Below, one piece after another: positions 32,332 to 40,728 of a DNA stretch of 64,000 bases. The number at the start of each line of letters is the position of its first letter. The first letter of the stretch is position 1. The translations under genes and the position numbers were made by a program. The DNA comes from Croceivirga sp. (GTDB lineage: Bacteria; Bacteroidota; Bacteroidia; Flavobacteriales; Flavobacteriaceae). The notes below the pieces were generated by a model. It searched no databases. It saw only the letters and a program-made list of their open reading frames with translations, and was not told the origin of the DNA. The DNA lies in assembly GCA_028281025.1 (NCBI GenBank), contig JANQKR010000049.1, positions 62,001 through 126,000 of the forward strand, in the 5' to 3' direction.

Positions 32332-33672
32332 ATGAAACGAAGAACATTTACAAAGAGCACCTCTATGGCGTTGGCCGGAGCCACATTGGCGTCCCCCGCT
32401 ATTTTGAGGGCAGGAAGCAAAAAAGGAAGCGAACTCCGCATAGGTTTTATAGGCACGGGCCTTAGGGGGCGTAACCACGTGCGCAACATGATTGTGGAAG
32501 AAGGGGTGAAGTGTGTCGCTATCTGCGACATTGATCCCAATGCTGTGGAAGAGACGAAAAAACTGTTTGACAAATACAAAGTGGACCAACCAAAAGTATA
32601 TGGCGAACATGAGTATTCGTATCGAGACATGTTGGAAAAGGAAGAGCTGGATGCCGTTATGATCGCGCCAAACTGGAAATGGCATACCCCAATGTGTCTA
32701 GATGCCATGGAAGCCGGTGTTTTTACAGGGGTGGAAGTTTCCGGCGCCTTTTCCTTGGATGAATGTTGGGATTTGGTCAACACTCACGAACGCACGGGAA
32801 CACACCTAATGTTTATGGAAAATGTATGCTACCGAAGGGATGTCATGGCCGTACTCAATATGGTGCGCGACAATGTCTTTGGAGAATTATTGCATTTACG
32901 ATGTGGATATATGCATGATTTACGGCACGTAAAGTTCGATGATGGCAATGGGGGGCTGGCCTTTGGGGAAAAAGGATTTGCAGAGGCCCGTTGGCGTACC
33001 GAGCACAATTTGCGACGGAATGGCGATTTGTACCCAACTCATGGTCTTGGCCCAATAAGTACGATGATTGATATGAACAGGGGCAACCGACTTGTGAGCA
33101 TCAGTACATTTGCCACAAAATCACGCTCGTTGAAAAATTATGTGGCCAATCATCCAAAGGGAGGGGAGAACCACCCCTATACACAATTGGATTGGCAATT
33201 GGGCGATGTAGTGACCTCGACCATTACCACTGCCAATGGGGAAACCATTATGGTTACGCACGATACCAATACTGCCAGGCCCTACTCCTTGGATTTTAGG
33301 GTACATGGTGTTGGAGGCATTATAGATTTTGATTATGGAACACAGCGCATTCATGTTGAAGGTACGACTGAAGCCCACAGTTGGGAAGACGCCAATCCTT
33401 GGTTAAAAAAATATGACCATCCCCTTTGGAAGGAATTTGGCGAGATGGCCCGTGAGGCTGGCCATGGCGGCATGGACTTCTTCTTGGATCGGCAATTTAT
33501 CCAATCGGCCAAAGACGATACCCCGCCAATGATTGATGTGTATGATGCGGCCACCATGCGTTCCATTACCCCCTTGTCGGAAGCGTCGATACGCCAAGGA
33601 GGTGCCGTACAACAAATACCGGATTTTACTGAAGGTAAATGGATGACCAGAAAACCTGTTTTTGCTTTATAA
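32332..33672 (+). CDS. Tat-exported Gfo/Idh/MocA oxidoreductase, GH109-like
   Basis: 446 residues. A twin-arginine signal (KRRTFTK then a hydrophobic, Ala-rich stretch) opens the protein. The Rossmann motif GFIGTGLRGRNH binds NAD(H). The central segments (NVCYRRDVMAVL, GDLYPTHGLGP) match the GH109 alpha-N-acetylgalactosaminidase group, which hydrolyses glycosides by transient NAD oxidation at C3. Tat export agrees with the cofactor being loaded in the cytoplasm. Alternatively it is a 3-hydroxyl glycoside dehydrogenase feeding the DUF1080 proteins. The exact substrate is not clear from sequence. Confidence 0.82.
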   Translation: MKRRTFTKSTSMALAGATLASPAILRAGSKKGSELRIGFIGTGLRGRNHVRNMIVEEGVKCVAICDIDPNAVEETKKLFDKYKVDQPKVYGEHEYSYRDMLEKEELDAVMIAPNWKWHTPMCLDAMEAGVFTGVEVSGAFSLDECWDLVNTHERTGTHLMFMENVCYRRDVMAVLNMVRDNVFGELLHLRCGYMHDLRHVKFDDGNGGLAFGEKGFAEARWRTEHNLRRNGDLYPTHGLGPISTMIDMNRGNRLVSISTFATKSRSLKNYVANHPKGGENHPYTQLDWQLGDVVTSTITTANGETIMVTHDTNTARPYSLDFRVHGVGGIIDFDYGTQRIHVEGTTEAHSWEDANPWLKKYDHPLWKEFGEMAREAGHGGMDFFLDRQFIQSAKDDTPPMIDVYDAATMRSITPLSEASIRQGGAVQQIPDFTEGKWMTRKPVFAL

Positions 33673-33704
33673 TATGTAACAATAATATTTTTGAAAATGA
33701 AAAA

Positions 33705-35126
33705 ATGAAAATAAATAAGCAGTGGATGTCTTTATTTTTGATGGTAAATATGTTTATTGTCAATGCGCAAAAGACAGATGAAGTTTCCAATGTTAGTGAG
33801 GAGCGAATCGCTTGGCATAGAGAGGCTCGTTTTGGGGTAATGGTACATTTTTCTCCCGATGGGATTGGAAAATTATACCATTATGATGGGAAAGAGCAAT
33901 GGGATCCCTATAGGGGTGTGCCCATTCCTGCCGAAGAATTTGATAGGTACTATACAAAAATGACCTTACAGAATTTCGATGCCGAGCAATGGGTAAAGAC
34001 CTTTGCCGATGCTGGGATGAAGTATTTCGTATTTGTGGCCAAGCACCATAATGGCTTCTGCATGTGGGATTCAAAGTATACCAATTATGACATCTACGCC
34101 GTAACAGGTAGAGACGTGGTAGCAGAATTAGCCGAGGCATGTAAAAAGTACAACATTACATTTTGCCTGTATTATTCAATTATGGATTGGTATCATCCGC
34201 ATGCAACGGGAATCACACATGGTGGACGTGGTTATGAACTTCCACCGGACATAAAACCAAATCTTGAAAACTACATTTCTTATATGAATGCACAGTTAAA
34301 GGAACTCACGACCAAATATGGTAAAATAGGCCTGCTTTGGTACGACGGTGCATGGATGAGCGGTGGTATAGACGACCCCAACCTCCAATGGACGGAAAAA
34401 CATGCCAAAGACTTGTATGAATTGAGCCATAGCCTTCAAGAAGGAATGATTACCAATAACAGAATGCAAAAGAAGCACTATGTGGCCACAGAGTTAGGGG
34501 ATTATTATACTCCTGAAAACTTTATTGCCAATTTTGACAGGGATAACCATTGGGAGTCAATCATGAAATTGGGTATTTCTTGGCATTGGGTACCTAACGA
34601 ACCTATCAAGGATCTAAAGGAATTGCAGACAATGCTCAGTAGAACAGTGGCTAATGATGGTAATCTGCTGTTGAATACCGGTCCCCATCCCGATGGATTT
34701 ATCGAACCTGAACAGGTAGTACGGTTCAAAGAATTGGGTGATTGGGTCAAAGCCAACAGTGACGCTATTTACGGAACTCGGGGAGGTCCATACTTGCCCA
34801 CAAAGGCAGTGGTGAGTACCAACAAGGACAAAAATATCTACATCCACATCTTGGATGATGAGATAAAAGGAACCTTGGTGTTAAAGAATATTGACGCAAA
34901 GATTAAGTCTTGTGCTACCATGCAAGGTGAACCTTTGAAACACGAAGTAAAAGATGGGAAGGTTTATATTCAACTGAAAGACAATAAGCCTGGAGTGGAT
35001 ATTATAAAAATGACCATCAACAAAAATGCCTTTGAGCTACCTTTGATAGAAAATGGGGAAGAATTCAAACATTCCGTTGAGACGGACAGAGAGATATTGA
35101 TAGAGAACATCAAGGAAGACCATTAG
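33705..35126 (+). CDS. Alpha-L-fucosidase, GH29 (third copy)
   Basis: 473 residues from ATG 33705; the upstream ATG at 33639 overlaps the preceding gene and lacks a signal peptide at its start. Signal peptide ends IVNAQ. Motifs FGVMVHFSPDG, AKHHNGF, DWYHPH; nucleophile D214 in LWYDGAW. The HFS in place of the HWG seen in the other two copies marks a different subfamily. Same strand as, and 32 bases after, the GH109-like gene, so probably in one operon. Confidence 0.9.
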   Translation: MKINKQWMSLFLMVNMFIVNAQKTDEVSNVSEERIAWHREARFGVMVHFSPDGIGKLYHYDGKEQWDPYRGVPIPAEEFDRYYTKMTLQNFDAEQWVKTFADAGMKYFVFVAKHHNGFCMWDSKYTNYDIYAVTGRDVVAELAEACKKYNITFCLYYSIMDWYHPHATGITHGGRGYELPPDIKPNLENYISYMNAQLKELTTKYGKIGLLWYDGAWMSGGIDDPNLQWTEKHAKDLYELSHSLQEGMITNNRMQKKHYVATELGDYYTPENFIANFDRDNHWESIMKLGISWHWVPNEPIKDLKELQTMLSRTVANDGNLLLNTGPHPDGFIEPEQVVRFKELGDWVKANSDAIYGTRGGPYLPTKAVVSTNKDKNIYIHILDDEIKGTLVLKNIDAKIKSCATMQGEPLKHEVKDGKVYIQLKDNKPGVDIIKMTINKNAFELPLIENGEEFKHSVETDREILIENIKEDH

Positions 35127-35178
35127 TTTCTTCTTGATGTTCCAACTATCCCAATTTTAAACAAACTTTATAAAACCG

Positions 35179-35217
35179 ACCCATACGACTTTTCATTAAA
35201 TGAGAATTTGTATGGGT
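35179..35217 (+). terminator. Hairpin after the third GH29
   Basis: An 8-bp outer stem (ACCCATAC/GTATGGGT) encloses an inner stem formed by TTTTCAT and ATGAGAA, with a G-T pair. It lies 53 bases past the fucosidase stop and 37 before the next gene, followed by TTTA. Plausible as a terminator or processing structure. Confidence 0.4.
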
Positions 35218-35254
35218 TTATCATCAAAAACGAACAACACGATACTTCATTTAA

Positions 35255-37888
35255 ATGAAACGATTTTTATCGATTAGTTGTTTCCTCCTCATGGGAAATA
35301 GCATAACCGCCCAAGAATGGTACAATGCCATTCAAGAGCCTGGACATAGGAACTATTTGTCGTTGGAAGAAACGTTTCTGTCCGACAGCACGGCCCACGT
35401 AAGGGGCAAGGAAAAAGAGTATCTAAAATGGTCTCGTACCAGTGCCAATGAGCTGGATGAACAAGGTTTTATACTTCCTGAAGAAATACGGTTCAAAAAG
35501 GTGTTGGCTATTCAGAAAGAAAAGTCAAAAGCCAAGTTTAACCCCAATTGGGAACCTTTTGCAGAGAACAAGATTGCACCAAAAGGGTTTAAGGTGAAAG
35601 CCAATAAAGGTTTGGCAAGGTTAAATCGTATCTATGTTTCCCAAAAGAACAGGCAGACCATTTATGCAGCGACAAGTTTGGCTGGTTTGTGGAAAAGTGA
35701 GGACAATGGAATCACATGGAACGATCTAACGACTTCAAAAATTCCTGTGACATCAGTTTGGGCAGTTGCAGAGCACCCCAAAAATCCGAAGCTTATAATT
35801 TTGGGAGATCGATACACCATGTACCGAAGCAAAAATGCAGGCAAAACGTGGGAGCAAGTTACGGACACCACCCTTTTGGTAAGAGATATTTATTTTGATG
35901 CCGAAGATCCAAAGAAAGTCTACGCAGCATCGGAAAAAGGGATTTATAAAAGTGTGGATTCGGGAAAAACATGGAATAAAATATTGGAAATAAAAGCCAA
36001 TGCCATGCGTGTGCACCCATCAAACCCCAATATCTTGTATGCTACGGAAATTGTGGACAATGATGTGAAAATATGGGTGACCGAAGATGCAGGCAAGTCT
36101 TTTTCGGAACATACTTTGCCCGAATACGAAGGCCGAAAAGTAGGCAGAACCCGTCTTGACGTGAGCAGGGCGGCTCCCGACAAGGTGTTCTTGGTGACCA
36201 ACAATACGGACAGTCGTGGCTTTGGTGCCCTCTATGTTTCCCATAATAGGGGCAAAGACTGGAAATTTGCCTCCAATAAGGTTGATGGCAAACCGTATGG
36301 CGTAGAAAACCCCAATGTACTTGGCTATTCGGAAAAAGGTGACAAACCCGGAGGGCAGATAAACTACTGTTTTGCCTTTGGGGTTTCGCAGACCAATGCG
36401 GACGAAATGTACGTGGCCGGCATCAGCATGTGGAAATCCAAAGATGGCGGTAAAACATGGCAGAACCACAGTCCATGGTACGCCACGGACGAAAATTTGA
36501 ACCACCATCTCCATGCCGACATCCATGATATTTATGCTGAAGGAAAACGTGTTTGGGTCGCGCATGACGGCGGTATCAGTTTTTCTGGTGACGGTTCAAA
36601 GACGTTTGCAGACCGGACTGGAGGCATCAATGCACTCGAAATTTTAGGCTTCGATATCAATTTTCATCGCCCTGAAGAAATGGTCAATGCATCCATGCAT
36701 GTAGGGAGCATGTTTTATGAACCAAATGCCAAAGGATGGTATTCGACCGGAGGGGCAGACGATAATTATTGCGGTTTTGGTATAAACAGCACCAAACATT
36801 TTATACATGGAGCCGGATATATCCACAATCTGGCACATTGGGAAAATGGACTTGAAGCTATGGACAATATAGCCGTATTGCCCCACAAAGAGCCCAATGG
36901 TGCTTTGGGAATCCATACGCAAAACCACCAAGTCTTTTTTCAAGGGCTCATCAAATACAACGGTACGGTGGACAATAACGGAAGCACATTGTACCGAAGC
37001 CTGGATTTTGGGAAAACTTGGCATTTGGTGTTGAAAGATGATTTGCACAGTGATGATGGGAGAGGGCACAATGCAAGGGGATATGCCTCCAAGAGCAAAG
37101 TGGTTTCGTGTTGGAACAATACAGACCACCTCTATTACAAAAACGGAGGAAGAATTTATGAAAGTATGGACATGGGTCAAAACTGGAAGATTGTCCATGA
37201 TTTCAATACAACCGATAACGAAGAATGGCAAAAAAGCCGAATTTATAAGTCACGATTATTGGATATCATCGTTGACCCTCAAAACGACAATACCCTTTAT
37301 GTGACCATGCGCAACATGTTCGACAGCAAAACGGTACTCAAATCTACAGATGCAGGAAGAACATGGGAAGACTTTTCGCAAGGCATCCCAGAAGAAGCAG
37401 GGAGGGTCAATTCCATAGTAATGCAACGGGGAACCAACAAGTCCATGTATGTCGGAACCTATCGAGGCGTGTACTATCGAGACAATACCATGGATAAATG
37501 GGAGCCTTATCATAACGGACTTCCAGTTTGTGATGTGGTCAAAGTAAAACTGGACTATAAAAACCATAAATTGGTAGTAGGTACCTTTGGTAGGGGGATT
37601 TGGAAAGCCGATTTGATGGAGAAAAGCAACCCAGACCTTCGTATTGCGTATAACAAGACAGTCTTAGATCAAGGGGAGTCCCTAAAATTGGTGGATTATT
37701 CCGTTTATCCATTTGTTCCAACAAAATATGAATGGAAGGTTGAAGGAACTGAAGCTTTTACTTCAAATGAAAAACACCCTGAAATCGAACTTCAAAAGAA
37801 AGGGGATTATAAGGTTTCTTTATTTGCCTGGGATGATAATGGAAAGGAATGGTCCACGGTTTTGGGAAAGATGATAATGGTTCGATAA
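35255..37888 (+). CDS. Secreted BNR/Asp-box repeat protein (VPS10/sortilin-like) with PKD-like tail
   Basis: 877 residues with a signal peptide ending TAQ. At least eight Asp-box motifs of the S-x-D-x-G-x-T-W form (for example SEDNGITW, SVDSGKTW, SKDGGKTW, STDAGRTW) indicate one or two beta-propellers. The last 80 residues resemble a PKD/Ig-like domain; there is no clear T9SS sorting signal. Such propellers occur in GH74, sialidases and sortilin-like receptors. I see no defined catalytic pair, so a glycan-binding or protein-binding role is as likely as hydrolysis. Confidence 0.72.
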   Translation: MKRFLSISCFLLMGNSITAQEWYNAIQEPGHRNYLSLEETFLSDSTAHVRGKEKEYLKWSRTSANELDEQGFILPEEIRFKKVLAIQKEKSKAKFNPNWEPFAENKIAPKGFKVKANKGLARLNRIYVSQKNRQTIYAATSLAGLWKSEDNGITWNDLTTSKIPVTSVWAVAEHPKNPKLIILGDRYTMYRSKNAGKTWEQVTDTTLLVRDIYFDAEDPKKVYAASEKGIYKSVDSGKTWNKILEIKANAMRVHPSNPNILYATEIVDNDVKIWVTEDAGKSFSEHTLPEYEGRKVGRTRLDVSRAAPDKVFLVTNNTDSRGFGALYVSHNRGKDWKFASNKVDGKPYGVENPNVLGYSEKGDKPGGQINYCFAFGVSQTNADEMYVAGISMWKSKDGGKTWQNHSPWYATDENLNHHLHADIHDIYAEGKRVWVAHDGGISFSGDGSKTFADRTGGINALEILGFDINFHRPEEMVNASMHVGSMFYEPNAKGWYSTGGADDNYCGFGINSTKHFIHGAGYIHNLAHWENGLEAMDNIAVLPHKEPNGALGIHTQNHQVFFQGLIKYNGTVDNNGSTLYRSLDFGKTWHLVLKDDLHSDDGRGHNARGYASKSKVVSCWNNTDHLYYKNGGRIYESMDMGQNWKIVHDFNTTDNEEWQKSRIYKSRLLDIIVDPQNDNTLYVTMRNMFDSKTVLKSTDAGRTWEDFSQGIPEEAGRVNSIVMQRGTNKSMYVGTYRGVYYRDNTMDKWEPYHNGLPVCDVVKVKLDYKNHKLVVGTFGRGIWKADLMEKSNPDLRIAYNKTVLDQGESLKLVDYSVYPFVPTKYEWKVEGTEAFTSNEKHPEIELQKKGDYKVSLFAWDDNGKEWSTVLGKMIMVR

Positions 37889-38161
37889 AAAAGAAATAAG
37901 AAAACCCGTTGTGCATTTTGACAAAAATTGGTCAATTCCATTTTTTTCATATACCAAAACCAATCCTTTAGGCTTGTAATGTGAGTTTATATTCAAGAAA
38001 AAGAGCAGAACCCTGGTAGACTATTTTCACTCAGAAACAATGATTCCATAGTTCGATTCAGACTAAGAAAGACATTTCAATTATCGGTTTGTATATTAAA
38101 AAATCCTCTACGGTAATTTAAATCAATGACTCTTTCGAATTGGTTGGGTGTTTGTTCTGCA

Positions 38162-38486
38162 GAGAAAAAACAAAATCCGTTTGACGACACCGAGTACGGC
38201 AGCCATTATGCCAGGGAAATGATTGTTTGGGGAGTATTTTGAATACTCGGCAGTGGACAAATCCATGGCATTCAATGCCAAAAACGGCACCTATTTCTGA
38301 TTCAATGGTTATCAATACGGCATGGTCACCATAACCGATGTGAAGAATCCAAAAGTGAAGGAAATCGAGCTCAGTTCTCCGAACGGCACTTTGACATTGA
38401 GTTCCTTTACATTAAAGGGATTTGGCACAAAGAAATTCAGAAAAGGGAAAATCCTGAAAAAAGGGCAAAACCTTGTTTTGATATGA
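38162..38486 (+). pseudogene. Decayed 3' end of a GH116 gene
   Basis: Translation gives NPFDDTEYGSHYAR then a stop/frameshift, then FEYSAVDKSMAFNAKNGTYF, a TGA in place of the Trp codon, and FNGYQYG... to GFGTKKFRKGK, ending at TGA 38484. Each block matches the last 120 residues of the GH116 protein encoded at 10994-13558, in order, with a small deletion where LALSG should be. At least two inactivating changes are visible. The 5' part is absent. Confidence 0.85.
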
Positions 38487-38597
38487 TGGGGGCAGGTCGC
38501 AATATGTTCCGCAAAAAGTTTTTTTTAAAGCTGCGAATTGATCGGGGATGCAGTACTTTACTAAGCTTATGACGGGATGACAAAAATAAAAAGATGG

Positions 38598-39254
38598 CTA
38601 CCAAAAAAAGGACAGCAACATTGTGGCAATAGTTTTGATAAGAAGATCGGTCCTTGTTTTTTGCGAACTGTTTGAATCCTTGCCCTGATGCCTTTTTTGG
38701 AAACCTATATGCGTTCCTTCAACAGAGGCAAAGCCCTCCCGTATTTTTTTATACGCGATTCGCATCTGTGACTCGACCGTCTTTACCGAAATTTCCATAC
38801 GGTCGGCAATTTGTTGGTATTTAAGCCCCTCAAATTTGTTCAGCACCAAAATTTCCCTGCACCTTGGTGGTAAGGTTTCCATGATTTCCCGTAACCTTTT
38901 CAAGCGTTTCTCTAAATTATCAGGGTCTTCCAAGGCCTTGTTTATCTCCTGCAGTTTTAATTCCTCCAAAAAAGAATCCCTTTTGCGGAGTTCCCGGTGT
39001 TTCTTCTTAAAAAGGTTTTGGGCTATGGCGAACAAATAGTGTCTGGGAGATTGGGCTGCGTCCAAAAGTTCCCGTTTTTCCCAGAGTGTTACAAAGGCCT
39101 GTTGAACCATCTCCTCCGCTACGTTCCTGTTGCCCGTATAGGTGGTCATATAAGCCAAAAGCAATGAATGGTATTTGTCAAAAAATTGAGCAAATGCCTG
39201 TTCTTTTCCTTCTTTTATGCCAATACCCAATACTACATCGTCCATACTATTCAT
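38598..39254 (-). CDS. ECF RNA polymerase sigma factor
   Basis: 218 residues. Region 2 (about residues 22-65: FFDKYHSLLLAYM, AEEMVQQAFVTLWE) and region 4 (about 125-172: LPPRCREILVLNKFEGLKYQQIADRM, then the HTH) are complete. Length and layout are typical of FecI-like sigma factors of Bacteroidota PULs. The last 15 residues are unusually hydrophobic (LLIKTIATMLLSFFW). Divergent from the FecR-type gene, 201 bases away. It probably directs RNA polymerase to the susCD operon when released by FecR. Confidence 0.92.
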   Translation of the reverse strand: MNSMDDVVLGIGIKEGKEQAFAQFFDKYHSLLLAYMTTYTGNRNVAEEMVQQAFVTLWEKRELLDAAQSPRHYLFAIAQNLFKKKHRELRKRDSFLEELKLQEINKALEDPDNLEKRLKRLREIMETLPPRCREILVLNKFEGLKYQQIADRMEISVKTVESQMRIAYKKIREGFASVEGTHIGFQKRHQGKDSNSSQKTRTDLLIKTIATMLLSFFW

Positions 39255-39455
39255 TCTTAACCATAGATTCTGATTACGAACCGGTTAAAGTGGGTACGCA
39301 ACAAATTTCCTTCTAAGTAGTTGGATAAGGCTTTTCTTTTTAATAAAGGAAATCTATCGCGAAAACAGATTAAAATTATAAAAAAATAAATTATTAAGTT
39401 TTTTTTAAGGGTTTTTTAAATTTTTGACTATTGATAATAAGATTATACCAATAAA

Positions 39456-40610
39456 ATGTCCAGCAATCACTTAGAGTCACTCATTTTAAAATTCTTGGAA
39501 GGCACTATTTCGGAAAAGGAAACGGCCATATTAAAGGAATGGTTGCACAAATCGGAATACCGAAAAACGTTCGAGGCCTACATAAAACAACATTTTGAGC
39601 TTCAGCTTTTACTGCAAGATTCCGATAAAGCAAAAGACTATAGCAACATTTTGGCATCCATCCAAAAGGGACAGGCTACCCGAAAACAACCGGTTATAGC
39701 TTTCGTTTTGCGCTACGCGGCCATTTTTGCAGGAATCACAGTGGGTGCCCTATTTGCATATTATCAACTTATTGATCCAAAAAAGCACCAATCCGCACAA
39801 GAGAGCAAAGTCACCCTGCAATTGCAGGATGGTAGCATCAAGGTACTGGAAGAAGGGGCATCGGGCAGTATCATCACTGCCGAGGGTCAAAAGGTAGTCC
39901 AACAACAAAAAAACGTTTTGTTGTATGCCGATACCGTACCACATATCGCAGGGCCCGAAATCATGGCCTACAATGAACTTACAGTACCCTACGGCAAAAA
40001 ATTCGAACTGAAACTGTCTGACGGTACCCATGTATATCTCAATTCAGGTTCCAGTCTCAAATACCCGGTGCGCTTCTTGGTGGATGGCAATCGGGAAGTG
40101 TTTCTTGATGGCGAGGCCTATTTTGAAGTGGAAAAGAACGACGGTAATCCCTTTGTGGTTAATGCCCAAGGGTTCAATACCGTAGTATTGGGCACCAAAT
40201 TTAATGTATCGAGTTACAAAAACGAATACAATACCTCGACCGTTTTGGTAGAAGGTGCCGTTAGAGTAGAGGGCAATGGTAAGGCTACTGAAATAAGGCC
40301 GGGTGAAAGGGCGACCTTTGAAAATGGAAATATTGCCGTGGACAGGGTAAACGTGGAAAAGCATATCGCTTGGACCAAAGGGCAACTTTATTTTGTGGAT
40401 GACAGTTTTGCACTTATTCTGAAAGAACTTGAGCGCCATTTTGATATGGAAGTACAGGGCAACCACAAAGATCTGGATTCAATTCCGTTTACGGGAACCT
40501 TTGAAACAGAGACCCTGGAAGATATTTTGACCACGTTTCAGTTGCACTCGGATTTTAGCTATAAGGTGAGCGAAAACGGAAAAATCGTATTTATTAACCA
40601 ACTACAATAA
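39456..40610 (+). CDS. FecR-type anti-sigma factor
   Basis: 384 residues. A cytoplasmic N-terminal segment of about 80 residues (sigma-binding), one transmembrane helix at about 85-106, then a periplasmic FecR domain (about 170-265, with L-S-D-G-x-x-V-x-L-N-S-G-S) and a C-terminal DUF4974 domain. This is the standard partner of the STN domain of signalling SusC proteins: the receptor at 40729 carries one. It is divergent from the sigma factor and upstream of susC in the same direction. Confidence 0.92.
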   Translation: MSSNHLESLILKFLEGTISEKETAILKEWLHKSEYRKTFEAYIKQHFELQLLLQDSDKAKDYSNILASIQKGQATRKQPVIAFVLRYAAIFAGITVGALFAYYQLIDPKKHQSAQESKVTLQLQDGSIKVLEEGASGSIITAEGQKVVQQQKNVLLYADTVPHIAGPEIMAYNELTVPYGKKFELKLSDGTHVYLNSGSSLKYPVRFLVDGNREVFLDGEAYFEVEKNDGNPFVVNAQGFNTVVLGTKFNVSSYKNEYNTSTVLVEGAVRVEGNGKATEIRPGERATFENGNIAVDRVNVEKHIAWTKGQLYFVDDSFALILKELERHFDMEVQGNHKDLDSIPFTGTFETETLEDILTTFQLHSDFSYKVSENGKIVFINQLQ

Positions 40611-40653
40611 CCTAAAAATCAAAGCTTATGTAAAAATCAAAAAAGACCAAAAA

Positions 40654-40685
40654 AAATCGGGAAATGCTGGCACAAATCCCGATTT
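40654..40685 (+). promoter_or_regulatory. Hairpin between fecR and susC
   Basis: A perfect 9-bp stem (AAATCGGGA at 40654-40662 and TCCCGATTT at 40677-40685) with a 14-base loop. On the minus strand it is followed by a run of T. It may limit read-through from fecR into susC or protect the susC leader. Confidence 0.5.
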
Positions 40686-40728
40686 ATACAAACTGATTAA
40701 AGCAAATAACTAAAATCAAATTAAAGAT

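Noticed and set aside
37889-38161. Possible terminator and small genes after the BNR protein
   Set aside because: Only short imperfect repeats near 37930 and frequent stops; nothing firm.
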